The translations under genes were made by a program, and so were the position numbers. Shown piece by piece: positions 1-5,485 of a DNA stretch of 6,040 nt. A model generated the notes under the pieces. It was given only the letters and a program-made list of their open reading frames with translations, searched no databases and was not told where the DNA came from. The DNA comes from Actinomycetes bacterium (GTDB lineage: Bacteria > Actinomycetota > Acidimicrobiia > Acidimicrobiales > Palsa-688), in the NCBI GenBank assembly GCA_021827225.1, contig JAKAXG010000296.1, positions 1 to 6,040 of the forward strand. The letters run 5' to 3'. Each line of letters starts with the position of its first letter. Position 1 is the stretch's first letter.

Positions 1-828
1 CTGCCGGCCGGGGTGCCGGTCAGCGGTGTGGCCGGCGACCAGCAGGCCGCCCTGTTCGGGCAGGCCTGCTTCTCCCCCGGCATGACCAAGAACACCTACG
101 GCACGGGCAGCTTCGTCCTCATGAACGTCGGGGCGGACCTGCCCTCCCCGGTGGAGGGCCTGCTCTCCACGGTGGCCTGGTCGCTCGGCCAGGTATCCCC
201 CGCCACGACCTCCTACGCCCTGGAGGGGGCCATCTTCGTCACCGGGGCGGCGGTGCAGTGGCTGAGGGACGGGCTGGGGATCATCGGGGCGGCCCCCGAG
301 ATCGGCCCACTCGCCGGGTCGGTTCCCGACAGCGGCGGCTGCTTCTTCGTGCCGGCCCTCACCGGTCTGGGCAGCCCGTGGTGGGATCCCCACGCCCGGG
401 GCACGGTGGTGGGACTGACCCGCGGCACCGGGAGGGCCCAGCTGGCCCGGGCCGCGGTGGAGGCCATGGCGTTCCAGACCGCCGACGTGATCGACACCAT
501 GGTCGAGGCCTGCGGACACGGCCTGGCGGAGCTGCGCGTCGACGGCGGGGCGTCGGCCATGGATCTGCTGCTGCGCATCCAGGCCGACCTGCTCGGGGTC
601 CCGGTGAGGCGCACCGCCAACAACGAGACCACCGCCCTCGGGGCCGCCTACCTCGCCGGGCTGGCCGAAGGGGTGTGGTCGTCGCTGGAGGAGGTCGCCT
701 CGGTCTGGCGGGCCGACGTCGCGGTGCAGCCGGAAGGGGATGACCCGCCGGTGAGGGCCGCCCGCTCGTCGTGGCGGCGGGCCGTCGAGCGGGCGCTGGC
801 CTGGGACCAGCCGTCCCGGCCGGGCTGA
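1..828 (+). CDS. glpK: Glycerol kinase, C-terminal part (5' end outside window)
   Basis: Cytoplasmic FGGY-family kinase that phosphorylates glycerol with ATP to sn-glycerol-3-phosphate. The open frame runs in from base 1, so the 275 visible residues are about the last 55% of a roughly 500-residue enzyme; the FGGY N-terminal domain is missing. The GTG at base 13 is internal. Visible landmarks match glycerol kinase end to end: SGVAGDQQAALFGQ with the catalytic-base Asp, NTYGTGSFVLMN, ALEGAIFVTGAAVQWLRDGL, FVPALTGLGSPWWDPHARG, GLTRGTGRAQLARAAVEAMAFQT, LRVDGGAS and ETTALGAAYLAGLA, then a WRRAVERALAW C-terminal helix. The stop is TGA. In the loop before SGVAGDQQ, the place of E. coli Arg236 (fructose-1,6-bisphosphate site) is Gly, so that type of inhibition may be absent. 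The next gene converges on it 31 bases downstream, so it ends its transcription unit here. Confidence 0.95.
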   Translation: MPAGVPVSGVAGDQQAALFGQACFSPGMTKNTYGTGSFVLMNVGADLPSPVEGLLSTVAWSLGQVSPATTSYALEGAIFVTGAAVQWLRDGLGIIGAAPEIGPLAGSVPDSGGCFFVPALTGLGSPWWDPHARGTVVGLTRGTGRAQLARAAVEAMAFQTADVIDTMVEACGHGLAELRVDGGASAMDLLLRIQADLLGVPVRRTANNETTALGAAYLAGLAEGVWSSLEEVASVWRADVAVQPEGDDPPVRAARSSWRRAVERALAWDQPSRPG

Positions 829-859
829 CCCTGGGGCCCGCCCCGCCGCGCCGGAGGGC

Positions 860-1546
860 TCAGCAGGCGCTGGGATGGGCCAGCCGGCCGCTCCTGGCCA
901 TCAGTTCGCCCCACCGGGCGTCGCCGATGCGGGCCAGGGCGGTCAGCTGGCGCCGCTCCCGGATGCGGAACGGTCGCCCTTGCCGGCCCAGCAGCAGCAC
1001 CAGCCCGGCCGCGTCGAGATCCGCCCACGCCACGTCGTCGGGGGCCGCCTCGCCGGGCCGGGGCGCCACCGCCGCCCGGCTCCCCTCCAGGAACGCCCTC
1101 AGCCACGGCCCGGGGGGCACCGGACCCACGGCCACGGCCGGGTCCACGCCCCCCAGCTCCATGACCGTGCCCCAGTCCGACTGGAAGTCCCTGAGGCTGG
1201 AGCGCACCAGGCTGGCCAGCAGCGGCTCCACCGCATGCTGGCTGACCAGGCCGACCGCCGTCTCCAGGGCGTCGAGGCGGGGGTCCACCAGGGCGTCGCT
1301 GGCCCGGCGCACGTCCTCGACGTCGACCCCGTCCACCTCGCTGATCTCGGCCACCAGCAGGTCGACGAGGGACTCCGAGGGCAGGTCCACCACCAGTTCG
1401 TCGATGGCCCGCCCGCCGCCGCGCTCCAGGATGTCGATGCCGATCAGGTCGCCTCGCACGGCGCCGATTCGGCTGGCCACGGCGCCGAGGGCACCCGGAC
1501 GGTCGGGCACCCAGATCCGGACGGTGTAGAGAGGCACGCCGGCCAC
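860..1546 (-). CDS. ACT-domain protein of unknown function
   Basis: About 228 residues. Residues 7-80 form an ACT ligand-binding fold (YTVRIWVPDRPGALGAVASRIGAV, then GDLIGIDIL and AIDELVVDLP), the module that usually binds amino acids and regulates enzymes. No catalytic domain is attached. Residues 85-228 are not a fold I can name firmly; the ending RPFRIRERRQLTALARIGDARW resembles the last helix of GAF domains, so a degenerate GAF-like sensor is possible. No signal peptide or membrane segment is visible. The start is uncertain: I list the outer GTG, but a second GTG three codons in (1535-1537, giving VPLYTVRIW) has TAGCGT seven bases before it and leaves an N-terminus closer to what I recall of the family. 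Neither start has a Shine-Dalgarno. It lies 48 nt after plsC on the same strand. A role in sensing amino acids is inference. Confidence 0.8.
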   Translation of the reverse strand: MAGVPLYTVRIWVPDRPGALGAVASRIGAVRGDLIGIDILERGGGRAIDELVVDLPSESLVDLLVAEISEVDGVDVEDVRRASDALVDPRLDALETAVGLVSQHAVEPLLASLVRSSLRDFQSDWGTVMELGGVDPAVAVGPVPPGPWLRAFLEGSRAAVAPRPGEAAPDDVAWADLDAAGLVLLLGRQGRPFRIRERRQLTALARIGDARWGELMARSGRLAHPSAC

Positions 1547-1550
1547 GCTA
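1545..1550 (-). promoter_or_regulatory. Candidate -10 element of the ACT gene
   Basis: TAGCGT on the minus strand fits TANNNT and lies seven bases before the inner GTG at 1535-1537, as expected for a leaderless transcript starting at that codon. No convincing -35 box is visible. It would exclude the outer GTG as start, because the hexamer overlaps that codon. A CACAAT at 1557-1562 is an alternative -10 that would give a leader of a few bases before the outer GTG. Confidence 0.3.
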
Positions 1551-1575
1551 ACAACGGATTGTGAACCCGCGGTTA

Positions 1576-1589
1576 CCGGATCGCTCCGG
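1576..1589 (-). terminator. Hairpin after plsC, possible terminator
   Basis: CCGGA and TCCGG form a perfect 5-bp stem with a 4-nt loop, starting five bases after the TAA stop of the acyltransferase gene in its direction of transcription. There is no T-run, which is common for hairpins in very G+C-rich genomes, so function as a terminator is only suggested by its position between plsC and the ACT gene. Confidence 0.3.
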
Positions 1590-1594
1590 GGGTG

Positions 1595-2356
1595 TTACAC
1601 CGCCGGCCCGCTCCCCTCGGCCGCGGGGGCCGGCGCCACCACCGGGTCGTCGCCGCCCGGCGGGCACGGATCGGCCTCGGATCCGGGCGCCGCCATCCGG
1701 CCCCGGTCCCGCCTGGCGTAGCAGTCCACCCTCTCCTGCCCGGACAGGTCGGCTATGGCGGCCATGATCGCGTCGGTGCAACGCCTCAGGTCCTCCGCCT
1801 GGAGGGGCGGGTCACCCGGGTCGCGGGCCGGGATCTCGATGGGCCGTCCCATCTTCAGCCGGACCGGCTTGAAGACCTTGGGTCGCACCACCCCGATCGG
1901 CTGCACCTCGGCGGTGCCGAACTGGGCCACCGGGATCACCGGCGCCCCGCACTGCATGGCCAGGCGGGCCACGCCGGTGTGGCCCCTGTACAGCCTCCCA
2001 TCGGGCGAGCGGGTGCCCTCGGGGTAGATCCCGAGCACCCCGCCGGCCATGAGCACCTCCCGGGCCGCGGCCAGCGCCCGCTCCGAGGCGCTGCCGCCGT
2101 CGCGCTTGAGCGGGATCATGCCGACCGCCCGGAAGAACCAGGCGGTCTTCCGGTTCTCGAAGTACTCGGCCTTGGCCACGAACGTCACCCGCCGGGGGAC
2201 GCAGAGCGGCAGGAAGATGCTGTCGATGAACGACTGATGGTTGCAGGCCAGGATGACGGGGCCTTTCCTGGGCACGTTCCGCCGGCCCTCCACCCGGACC
2301 CGGTACAGGACCAGGAGGATCGGTGTCAGAACCGCTTTGAGTACCCAGTAGGCCAC
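1595..2356 (-). CDS. 1-acyl-sn-glycerol-3-phosphate acyltransferase (PlsC family)
   Basis: Lysophospholipid acyltransferase of 253 residues, a usual length for the family. It would transfer an acyl chain to the sn-2 position of lysophosphatidic acid at the inner face of the membrane, giving phosphatidic acid. The catalytic block NHQSFID places His40 and Asp45 in the H(X)4D motif; FFRAVGMIPLKRD (residues 74-86) is block II, YPEGTRS (111-117) is the glycerophosphate-binding block III, and APVIPVAQFGT (138-148) is block IV. Residues 3-18 are hydrophobic and probably anchor the enzyme to the membrane. From about residue 205 the protein becomes a Pro/Ala/Gly-rich acidic tail without recognisable motifs. 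The GTG start lies four bases after the alaC stop and is served by a GGGG Shine-Dalgarno inside that gene, so translational coupling is likely. The exact acyl acceptor cannot be read from sequence; the family also contains other acyltransferases. Confidence 0.9.
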   Translation of the reverse strand: MAYWVLKAVLTPILLVLYRVRVEGRRNVPRKGPVILACNHQSFIDSIFLPLCVPRRVTFVAKAEYFENRKTAWFFRAVGMIPLKRDGGSASERALAAAREVLMAGGVLGIYPEGTRSPDGRLYRGHTGVARLAMQCGAPVIPVAQFGTAEVQPIGVVRPKVFKPVRLKMGRPIEIPARDPGDPPLQAEDLRRCTDAIMAAIADLSGQERVDCYARRDRGRMAAPGSEADPCPPGGDDPVVAPAPAAEGSGPAV

Positions 2357-2360
2357 GCCG

Positions 2361-2367
2361 TCACCCC
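2361..2367 (-). promoter_or_regulatory. Shine-Dalgarno of plsC overlapping the alaC stop
   Basis: The minus strand reads GGGGTGA, in which GGGG is a Shine-Dalgarno core seven bases before the plsC GTG and TGA is the stop codon of the upstream aminotransferase gene. This decides the GTG at 2354-2356 as the plsC start and suggests that ribosomes finishing alaC reinitiate on plsC. Confidence 0.45.
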
Positions 2368-3536
2368 AATTTCGTCAGAGCCTTACGCATGTTGCGGATC
2401 GCCTGCTGGACCCGCTGTTCGTTCTCGATGAGAGCGAAGCGGACAAATCCCTCGCCGCCCTTGCCGAAGCCTACTCCCGGGGAAGTGGCCACCTCTGCTT
2501 CGGTGACCAGGAATTTGGCGAACTCCAGGGAGCCCATTTCAGCGTAAGGCTCGGGGATGGGCGCCCAGACGAACATCGTCCCCCGGGGCGGCTCTATCTT
2601 CCAGCCGATCCGGTTCAGCCCGTCGCAGAGGGCGTTGCGGCGGGAGCGGTAGATGTCGTTCACCTCCTTGGGGTACTCGGTGGCCTCGTTGAGGGCCACG
2701 ATGGAGGCGATCTGGATGGGCTGGAAGGTCCCGTAGTCCAGGTAGCTCTTCAGCTTGGTCAGGGCGGCGACGATCTCGGGGTTGCCCACCATGAACGCCA
2801 CCCGCCAGCCGGCCATCGAGAAGCTCTTGGTCATGGTGTAGAACTCGACCGCCACGTCCTTGGCCCCGGGGACCTGCAGCACCGACGGCGGCTGGAAGCC
2901 GTCGAAGGCGGTGTCGGAGTAGGCGAAGTCGTGGACGAGGATCACGTCCTGCTCCCGGGCGAACTGCACCAGGCGCTCCATCCAGGCCAGATCCACGCAC
3001 TCGGTCGTGGGATTGTGCGGGAAGGAGAAGACGATCACCCGCGGCCGGGGCCAGGTGGACTCCCAGCTGTTCATCAGGTTGGCGAAGAAGTCCTGGTCCG
3101 GGCCCAGCTGCACCTGCTGAACGTCGGCGCCGGCGAAGAGCGGGGCGTAGATGTGGATGGGGTAGCTGGGGGTCGGCACTAGCGCCGTGTCGCCCGGACC
3201 GACCAGGGTCCACATCAGGTGTGACAGGCCCTCCTTGGCCCCGATGGTCGTCACCACCTCGGTGTCGGGGTCCAGGTCCACGCCGAAGCGGCGCATGTAG
3301 AGATTGGCAACCGCCAGACGCAACTTGGGGATGCCCCGGGACGCCGAGTACCGGTGGTTGCGGGGATTTCGTGCCGCCTCTGCGAGCTTGTCCACTGCTA
3401 CGTCCGGGCTCGGGATGTCGGGATTCCCGAAACCCATGTCCACCACGTCGCGCCCGGCCCGGCGGGCCTCGTCGCGTAGTTCGTTGATAATGGCGAAGAC
3501 GTAGGGCGGCAGCCCGTTGATCCGGCGAAACTCCAC
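2361..3536 (-). CDS. alaC: Alanine transaminase, AlaC type (class I/II aminotransferase)
   Basis: Cytoplasmic PLP-dependent aminotransferase of 391 residues, expected to interconvert pyruvate and glutamate with alanine and 2-oxoglutarate. It follows E. coli AlaC closely along its length: [64 protein letters not shown] and [11 protein letters not shown]. Key residues visible are the Schiff-base Lys237 in [12 protein letters not shown], Asp203 in VHDFAYSD (pyridine nitrogen), Asn175 in FPHNPTT, Tyr206, Arg245 and the carboxylate-binding Arg366. The GTG start gives the expected AlaC N-terminus. It has no Shine-Dalgarno, but TAACCT stands six bases before it, the spacing of a leaderless transcript. 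It is the first gene of a probable two-gene unit with plsC. LL-diaminopimelate and aspartate aminotransferases of the same fold are alternatives, but the sequence agreement with AlaC is clearly better. Confidence 0.92.
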   Translation of the reverse strand: MEFRRINGLPPYVFAIINELRDEARRAGRDVVDMGFGNPDIPSPDVAVDKLAEAARNPRNHRYSASRGIPKLRLAVANLYMRRFGVDLDPDTEVVTTIGAKEGLSHLMWTLVGPGDTALVPTPSYPIHIYAPLFAGADVQQVQLGPDQDFFANLMNSWESTWPRPRVIVFSFPHNPTTECVDLAWMERLVQFAREQDVILVHDFAYSDTAFDGFQPPSVLQVPGAKDVAVEFYTMTKSFSMAGWRVAFMVGNPEIVAALTKLKSYLDYGTFQPIQIASIVALNEATEYPKEVNDIYRSRRNALCDGLNRIGWKIEPPRGTMFVWAPIPEPYAEMGSLEFAKFLVTEAEVATSPGVGFGKGGEGFVRFALIENEQRVQQAIRNMRKALTKLG

Positions 3537-3542
3537 GCTGAG

Positions 3543-3548
3543 AGGTTA
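3543..3548 (-). promoter_or_regulatory. Candidate -10 element of alaC (leaderless)
   Basis: TAACCT on the minus strand matches TANNNT and ends six bases before the alaC GTG, so transcription would begin at or next to the start codon. No Shine-Dalgarno is present between the hexamer and the GTG, which supports a leaderless message. I could not find a TTGACA-like -35 at the usual distance. Confidence 0.45.
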
Positions 3549-3597
3549 GTGGTCGGCCGCTTCTACGACGGGGCAGTTTCCGTGCCGGGCCGCCGGG

Positions 3598-4554
3598 TCA
3601 CAGGGAGGCGGCCAGGAGACCGGCGCCCACCGCCCCCGCCTCGGCCCCGAGCGAGGCGGCCACTATCTGCACCGGCGGCCTCACGGTGGCCGCCTCCACC
3701 AGGTCCAGGAAGGCCCGTCTGGTCGGTTCCAGGAGCACCTCTCCGGCCTGCACCAGCCCGCCGCCCAGCACGATCACCTCGGGGTCGAACAGGTTGGTCA
3801 GGTTGGCCAGGCCCACGGCGACCCACCAGGCGAAGCGGTTCATGATCTCCAGCGCGGCCGGTTCTCCGGCGGCGGCCGCGGCGGTGACGTGCTCGCCCTT
3901 CACCGCCTCTGGATCCCCTCCGGCCATCGCCACCAGCTCGGCGGCCGCCCCCGCCACCGCCATCTCCCGGGCCAGGCGGCCCAGCCCGGATCCCGACGCG
4001 AACCGCTCCCAGCAGCCCCGCTTGCCGCACGGGCACTGCGGCCCGTTGGGGTCGATGACCATGTGGCCGAACTCCCCGGCGTAGCGGTTGGCTCCCTCGA
4101 CCAGCCGCCCACCCGAGACGATCCCGCCGCCGATCCCGGTCCCGAGCGTGACCATGAGCATGTCGTTGTAACCCCGCCCCGCTCCCCGCTCGTGCTCCGC
4201 CCAGCACGCCGCGGTGGCGTCGTTGCCGATCCAGAACCGGCACCCCGGCTGGGCCGCCTGCAGGGCCGCTCCGAGGCCGGCGCCGGTCGCCCCCTGCAGG
4301 TTGGGGGCGAAGACCAGCCGGCCCTCCTTGTCGACCAGCCCGGGCACGCCCACCCCCACCGAGGACGGGTGACCCTCGGTCAGGCGGCGGGCCGCCGCCA
4401 TGACCTCCTCGACCAGTTCCTCGCCGCTGCGGGGGGCGGCGGCCAGCTCGTCGGCGATCACCGCCCCGTCGGCTTCCAGCCGGATGGCCAGCAGCTTGGT
4501 GCCGCCGATGTCCACCCCGACCGCCCCGGCCATCCCGGACCCTGCAGCGCCCAT
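3598..4554 (-). CDS. ROK-family sugar kinase, probably glucokinase
   Basis: ATP-dependent (or polyphosphate-dependent) hexose kinase of 318 residues that would make glucose-6-phosphate in the cytoplasm. Visible motifs are the phosphate-binding VDIGGTK (residues 14-20), the catalytic Asp112 in GNDATAACWAEHERG, the second phosphate loop TLGTGIGGGIV (136-146), sugar-contacting Glu161 and His164 in GEFGHM, and the structural zinc site with Cys174, Cys176 and Cys181 in CPCGKRGCWE. The following ERFASGSGL is typical of actinobacterial glucokinases, and there is no N-terminal helix-turn-helix, so it is an enzyme and not a ROK repressor. The ATG directly abuts the SDR stop (TGAATG). A second ATG at codon 8 (4531-4533), just before AGAVGVDIGGTK, is an equally plausible start with a weak AGGG upstream. 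Fructokinase, N-acetylglucosamine kinase or another ROK specificity cannot be excluded. Confidence 0.88.
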   Translation of the reverse strand: MGAAGSGMAGAVGVDIGGTKLLAIRLEADGAVIADELAAAPRSGEELVEEVMAAARRLTEGHPSSVGVGVPGLVDKEGRLVFAPNLQGATGAGLGAALQAAQPGCRFWIGNDATAACWAEHERGAGRGYNDMLMVTLGTGIGGGIVSGGRLVEGANRYAGEFGHMVIDPNGPQCPCGKRGCWERFASGSGLGRLAREMAVAGAAAELVAMAGGDPEAVKGEHVTAAAAAGEPAALEIMNRFAWWVAVGLANLTNLFDPEVIVLGGGLVQAGEVLLEPTRRAFLDLVEAATVRPPVQIVAASLGAEAGAVGAGLLAASL

Positions 4555-5337
4555 TCAGCCCGAAACCCGGTTGAGGAGCCGGCGCATGCCGGCCAGCCAC
4601 CGGTCCCGGTCGGCGACCTTGGCCTGCTCGTAGCCGGCCACCTGCGGGTGGGGCAGGACCAGGAACCGGTTGGCCCGGATGGCGGCCACCACGTCGTCGG
4701 CCACCACCGACGGCTCCAGGATGTCCCCGCTGGCCTTCAGCTCCGCCTCGCTGGTGGCGTCCCCGCCGGTCACCATCGGGGTCCGCACCCCCTGCGGGCA
4801 CAGGCAGTGGAACTGCACCCCGTTGCCCCCGTAGTTGACCGCCAGCCACTCGGCGATGGCCACCGAGGCGTGCTTGGTCACCGTGTAGGGGGCGGACTGC
4901 ATCATCATGAGCAACCCGGCGGCCGAGGCGGTGACGACCACCGCCCCCCGGCCCCGGTCGGTCATGCCCGGCACCACGGAGCGGGCGGCGTGGACGTGGG
5001 CCATGGCGTGCACCCGCCAGCTCTGCTCCCACGCGTCGTCCTCACCGAGGCCACCCCCGGTGGCGATCCCGGCGTTCGAGCAGTAGATGTCGACCGGCCC
5101 CAGCCGGCTCTCCACCTCATCCACCATGCCCCGCACAGAGGAGCGGTCCCCGACGTCGGCGGCCAGGCCGATGGCCCCCGGGATGCCGGCCGCGGCCTCC
5201 GCCGCCCTGCCCGCGTCGAGATCGACGATGGCCACCCTGCACCCTTCCGCGGCCAGGCGGGACCCCAGCGCCCGCCCGATGCCGCCCGCGCCACCGGTGA
5301 CCACCGCCACCGCCCCGGAGAAGTCGAACTCGCTCAT
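4555..5337 (-). CDS. Short-chain dehydrogenase/reductase (SDR), substrate unknown
   Basis: Classical SDR oxidoreductase of 260 residues, the usual length. It has the Rossmann glycine motif TGGAGGIG (residues 14-21), Asp39 at the end of the second strand (AIVDLD, favouring NAD over NADP), the adenine-contacting AADV (59-62), NAG (88-90), and the catalytic Ser138, Tyr151 and Lys155 (TASAAG, YTVTK). The fourth tetrad position, normally Asn, is His110 in WRVHAMAHVHAAR; I recall His there in related actinobacterial SDRs. CPQGVRTPM replaces the common PGxxxTPM segment. An upstream in-frame start at 5392-5394 would add 19 residues (MGRPQRHRR...) that match no SDR N-terminus, so I chose the ATG at 5335-5337, which gives MSEFDFSGAVAVVTGG. 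It is probably the first gene of a unit with the ROK kinase. Nothing in the sequence fixes the substrate. Confidence 0.9.
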   Translation of the reverse strand: MSEFDFSGAVAVVTGGAGGIGRALGSRLAAEGCRVAIVDLDAGRAAEAAAGIPGAIGLAADVGDRSSVRGMVDEVESRLGPVDIYCSNAGIATGGGLGEDDAWEQSWRVHAMAHVHAARSVVPGMTDRGRGAVVVTASAAGLLMMMQSAPYTVTKHASVAIAEWLAVNYGGNGVQFHCLCPQGVRTPMVTGGDATSEAELKASGDILEPSVVADDVVAAIRANRFLVLPHPQVAGYEQAKVADRDRWLAGMRRLLNRVSG

Positions 5338-5345
5338 GGCCCCAC

Positions 5346-5351
5346 ACCCTA
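5346..5351 (-). promoter_or_regulatory. Candidate -10 element of the SDR gene
   Basis: TAGGGT on the minus strand matches TANNNT and ends eight bases before the chosen ATG, allowing a leader of zero to two bases. The same bases contain AGGG, which could instead act as a weak Shine-Dalgarno nine bases before the ATG, so the two readings cannot be separated by eye. Confidence 0.35.
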
Positions 5352-5459
5352 GGCGGGGCAGCGCCGGGCGCCGGTGGCGTTGAGGGCGGCCCACCGGGCA
5401 TGCCCTCCCATGTCATGTCACGCACCGCTGCGGTGGCCGGTTGGCGCTCCGGGGGGCGC

Positions 5460-5482
5460 GGATCGAGGGAGTCTGTCGATCC
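5460..5482 (-). terminator. Perfect 7-bp hairpin after the methyltransferase gene
   Basis: GGATCGA and TCGATCC are perfect inverted repeats around a 9-base loop, beginning three bases after the TGA stop of the methyltransferase gene in its direction of transcription. Position and symmetry suggest an RNA hairpin that ends or protects that transcript. No T-run follows; the next bases are G+C-rich. Confidence 0.45.
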
Positions 5483-5485
5483 AGC

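Noticed and set aside
833..844. GGGGC-GCCCC inverted repeat between the convergent glpK and ACT gene ends, as a bidirectional terminator
   Set aside because: The stem is only 4-5 bp with a very short loop in a G+C-rich gap where such matches are common, and there is no T-run.
771..1564. Two long plus-strand frames (771-1529 and 875-1564) opposite the ACT gene
   Set aside because: Their products are Ser/Arg/Pro- or His/Gly/Arg-rich with no recognisable domain, whereas the minus-strand frame has a clear ACT domain.
1592..1600. GTGTTACAC palindrome at the plsC stop, as an operator
   Set aside because: Only four paired bases around a central base, overlapping the TAA stop codon, with no second copy in the window.
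1592..2431. A 279-codon plus-strand frame opposite plsC
   Set aside because: Low-complexity translation and complete overlap with the acyltransferase, whose catalytic motifs are intact.
3563..5032. A 489-codon open frame on the minus strand spanning the ROK and SDR genes in another frame
   Set aside because: Its translation is low-complexity Gly/Arg/Pro/Ala, as expected from shifted reading of high-GC genes, while the overlapping frames encode clear ROK and SDR enzymes.
3889..5352. A 487-codon open frame on the plus strand opposite the ROK and SDR genes
   Set aside because: It is antisense to two well-supported genes and its product is His/Pro/Gly/Arg-rich without motifs; stop codons are simply rare in this composition.
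5392..5394. Upstream start for the SDR gene adding 19 residues
   Set aside because: The extra residues (MGRPQRHRRPALPRLGCGA) do not resemble an SDR N-terminus and would run across the probable promoter; the ATG at 5335-5337 gives the standard start.
5444..5459. GCGCTCC-GGGGCGC as a second hairpin next to the methyltransferase terminator
   Set aside because: On the transcribed minus strand the stem contains an A-C mismatch and leaves a 2-base loop, so it is weak.
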